A DNA stretch of 20,515 nt from positions 1-20,515 of IMG/VR virus record IMGVR_UViG_3300002143_000027. One strand, 5' to 3'. The notes beneath the pieces are model-generated. The model was not told the DNA's origin and did no database searches. It worked only from the letters and a program-made list of their open reading frames with translations. Positions within the stretch are counted from its first letter, which is position 1, and each line of letters starts with the position of its first letter. A program made the position numbers and the translations under genes. Shown one piece after another: positions 20,129 to 20,515 of this stretch. The DNA comes from a virus.

Positions 20129-20515
20129 ATGTCTTACAGCCAAGCAGTCATTGACCACTATGAAAACCCTCGTAACGTAGGATCGTTTGAAAAAGATGAT
20201 CCTACTGTTGGTACTGGTATGGTGGGCGCCCCAGCGTGCGGTGATGTGATGAAACTTCAGATTAAAGTAGAGAAAGGTATAATCGTAGATGCTAAATTTA
20301 AAACCTACGGCTGTGGAAGTGCGATTGCATCAAGTTCGCTCCTTACTGAATGGGTCAAAGGAAGGACACTTGACGAAGCGGCAAAGATTCAAAATAGCGA
20401 AATTGCTGCTGAACTCGCCCTACCCCCTGTTAAAATTCATTGTTCAATACTTGCAGAAGATGCGATTAAAGCCGCAGTAGAGGACTACAAAAATAAACAT
20501 GTTAACAGTAACTGA
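20129..20515 (+). CDS. iscU: Iron-sulfur cluster scaffold protein IscU, 128 aa, complete
   Basis: IscU assembles Fe-S clusters with the cysteine desulfurase IscS. All key residues are intact: C37 and D39 (GAPACGDVMK), C62 (TYGCGSAIASSS), H104 and C105 (VKIHCSILAEDA), and the chaperone-binding LPPVK motif at 98-102 recognised by HscA. The protein follows the E. coli sequence, as I remember it, along nearly its full length, including VIDHYENPRNVGSF and TEWVKG. No IscS, HscA/B or ferredoxin is in the window, so it would have to work with host partners. The stop codon is the last base of the window. No clear Shine-Dalgarno; probably coupled to the erpA-like gene. Confidence 0.96.
   Translation: MSYSQAVIDHYENPRNVGSFEKDDPTVGTGMVGAPACGDVMKLQIKVEKGIIVDAKFKTYGCGSAIASSSLLTEWVKGRTLDEAAKIQNSEIAAELALPPVKIHCSILAEDAIKAAVEDYKNKHVNSN

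Noticed and set aside
1-20515. tRNA genes, CRISPR arrays, insertion sequences and attachment sites
   Set aside because: No cloverleaf with a T-arm GTTCRA core, no regularly spaced repeats, no transposase and no integrase were seen on reading; a covariance-model scan would be decisive for tRNAs.

Overview
The window looks like part of the genome of a T4-like contractile-tailed phage from an aquatic habitat. The DNA is AT-rich, and every supported gene lies on the + strand. Genes are packed with ATGA or TAATG overlaps, and many resemble families I know from marine T4-like phages such as cyanomyoviruses. Diagnostic parts are a class I ribonucleotide reductase (nrdA, nrdB, glutaredoxin), a T4 RNase H-type 5' nuclease, a SegE-like GIY-YIG nuclease, PhoH, a RecB-type nuclease, a ClpP-like protease, a spanin pair and a T4-type late promoter (TATAAATA). 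The host cannot be read from the sequence. The IscU and ErpA homologues are very close to proteobacterial proteins, which favours a proteobacterial host.

Layout. (1) Positions 1-1616: the 3' end of a conserved phage gene and seven genes of 32-75 aa, with one host-like promoter inside a long inverted repeat (581-647), closed by a strong intrinsic terminator (1581-1616). (2) 1631-8566: a T4-type late promoter leads a block of structural or internal-head-like proteins. Several begin with a short M-x-x-F-K-[DE]-like leader resembling the T4 capsid-targeting sequence. Two carry nucleotidyltransferase signatures: a ligase-like protein with KxDG, EGFV and K-containing motifs, and a cytidylyltransferase/NMNAT-like protein. 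They are followed by a coiled-coil/TM XhlA-like protein and two adjacent proteins that share a 42-residue domain. (3) 8583-9791: sigma70-like promoter and three conserved genes of unknown function. (4) 9780-10671: promoter plus overlapping i-spanin and o-spanin genes. (5) 10673-15028: promoter, nrdA-nrdB-glutaredoxin, a zinc ribbon protein and a SegE-like nuclease. (6) 15044-16620: promoter, RNase H-type nuclease, a conserved unknown and a small coiled-coil protein. (7) 16636-20515: promoter inside a perfect 10-bp inverted repeat, a conserved unknown, an FmdB-like zinc ribbon, PhoH, a small basic protein, a PD-(D/E)XK nuclease, a ClpP-like protease, then an A-type Fe-S carrier (ErpA-like) and a complete IscU scaffold at the window end.

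How it fits together. The nrd genes supply dNTPs, and the 5' nuclease and the RecB-like nuclease process DNA. Spanins disrupt the outer membrane at lysis. The late block probably supplies virion or internal head proteins, some possibly injected with the DNA. The ErpA-IscU pair is the most unusual element: a scaffold and a carrier that could steer host iron-sulfur cluster assembly during infection. Four of six host-like promoters share a TTGCA(A/T)-N17-TATAAT design, and those four have their -10 region in or beside an inverted repeat, suggesting a shared control device.
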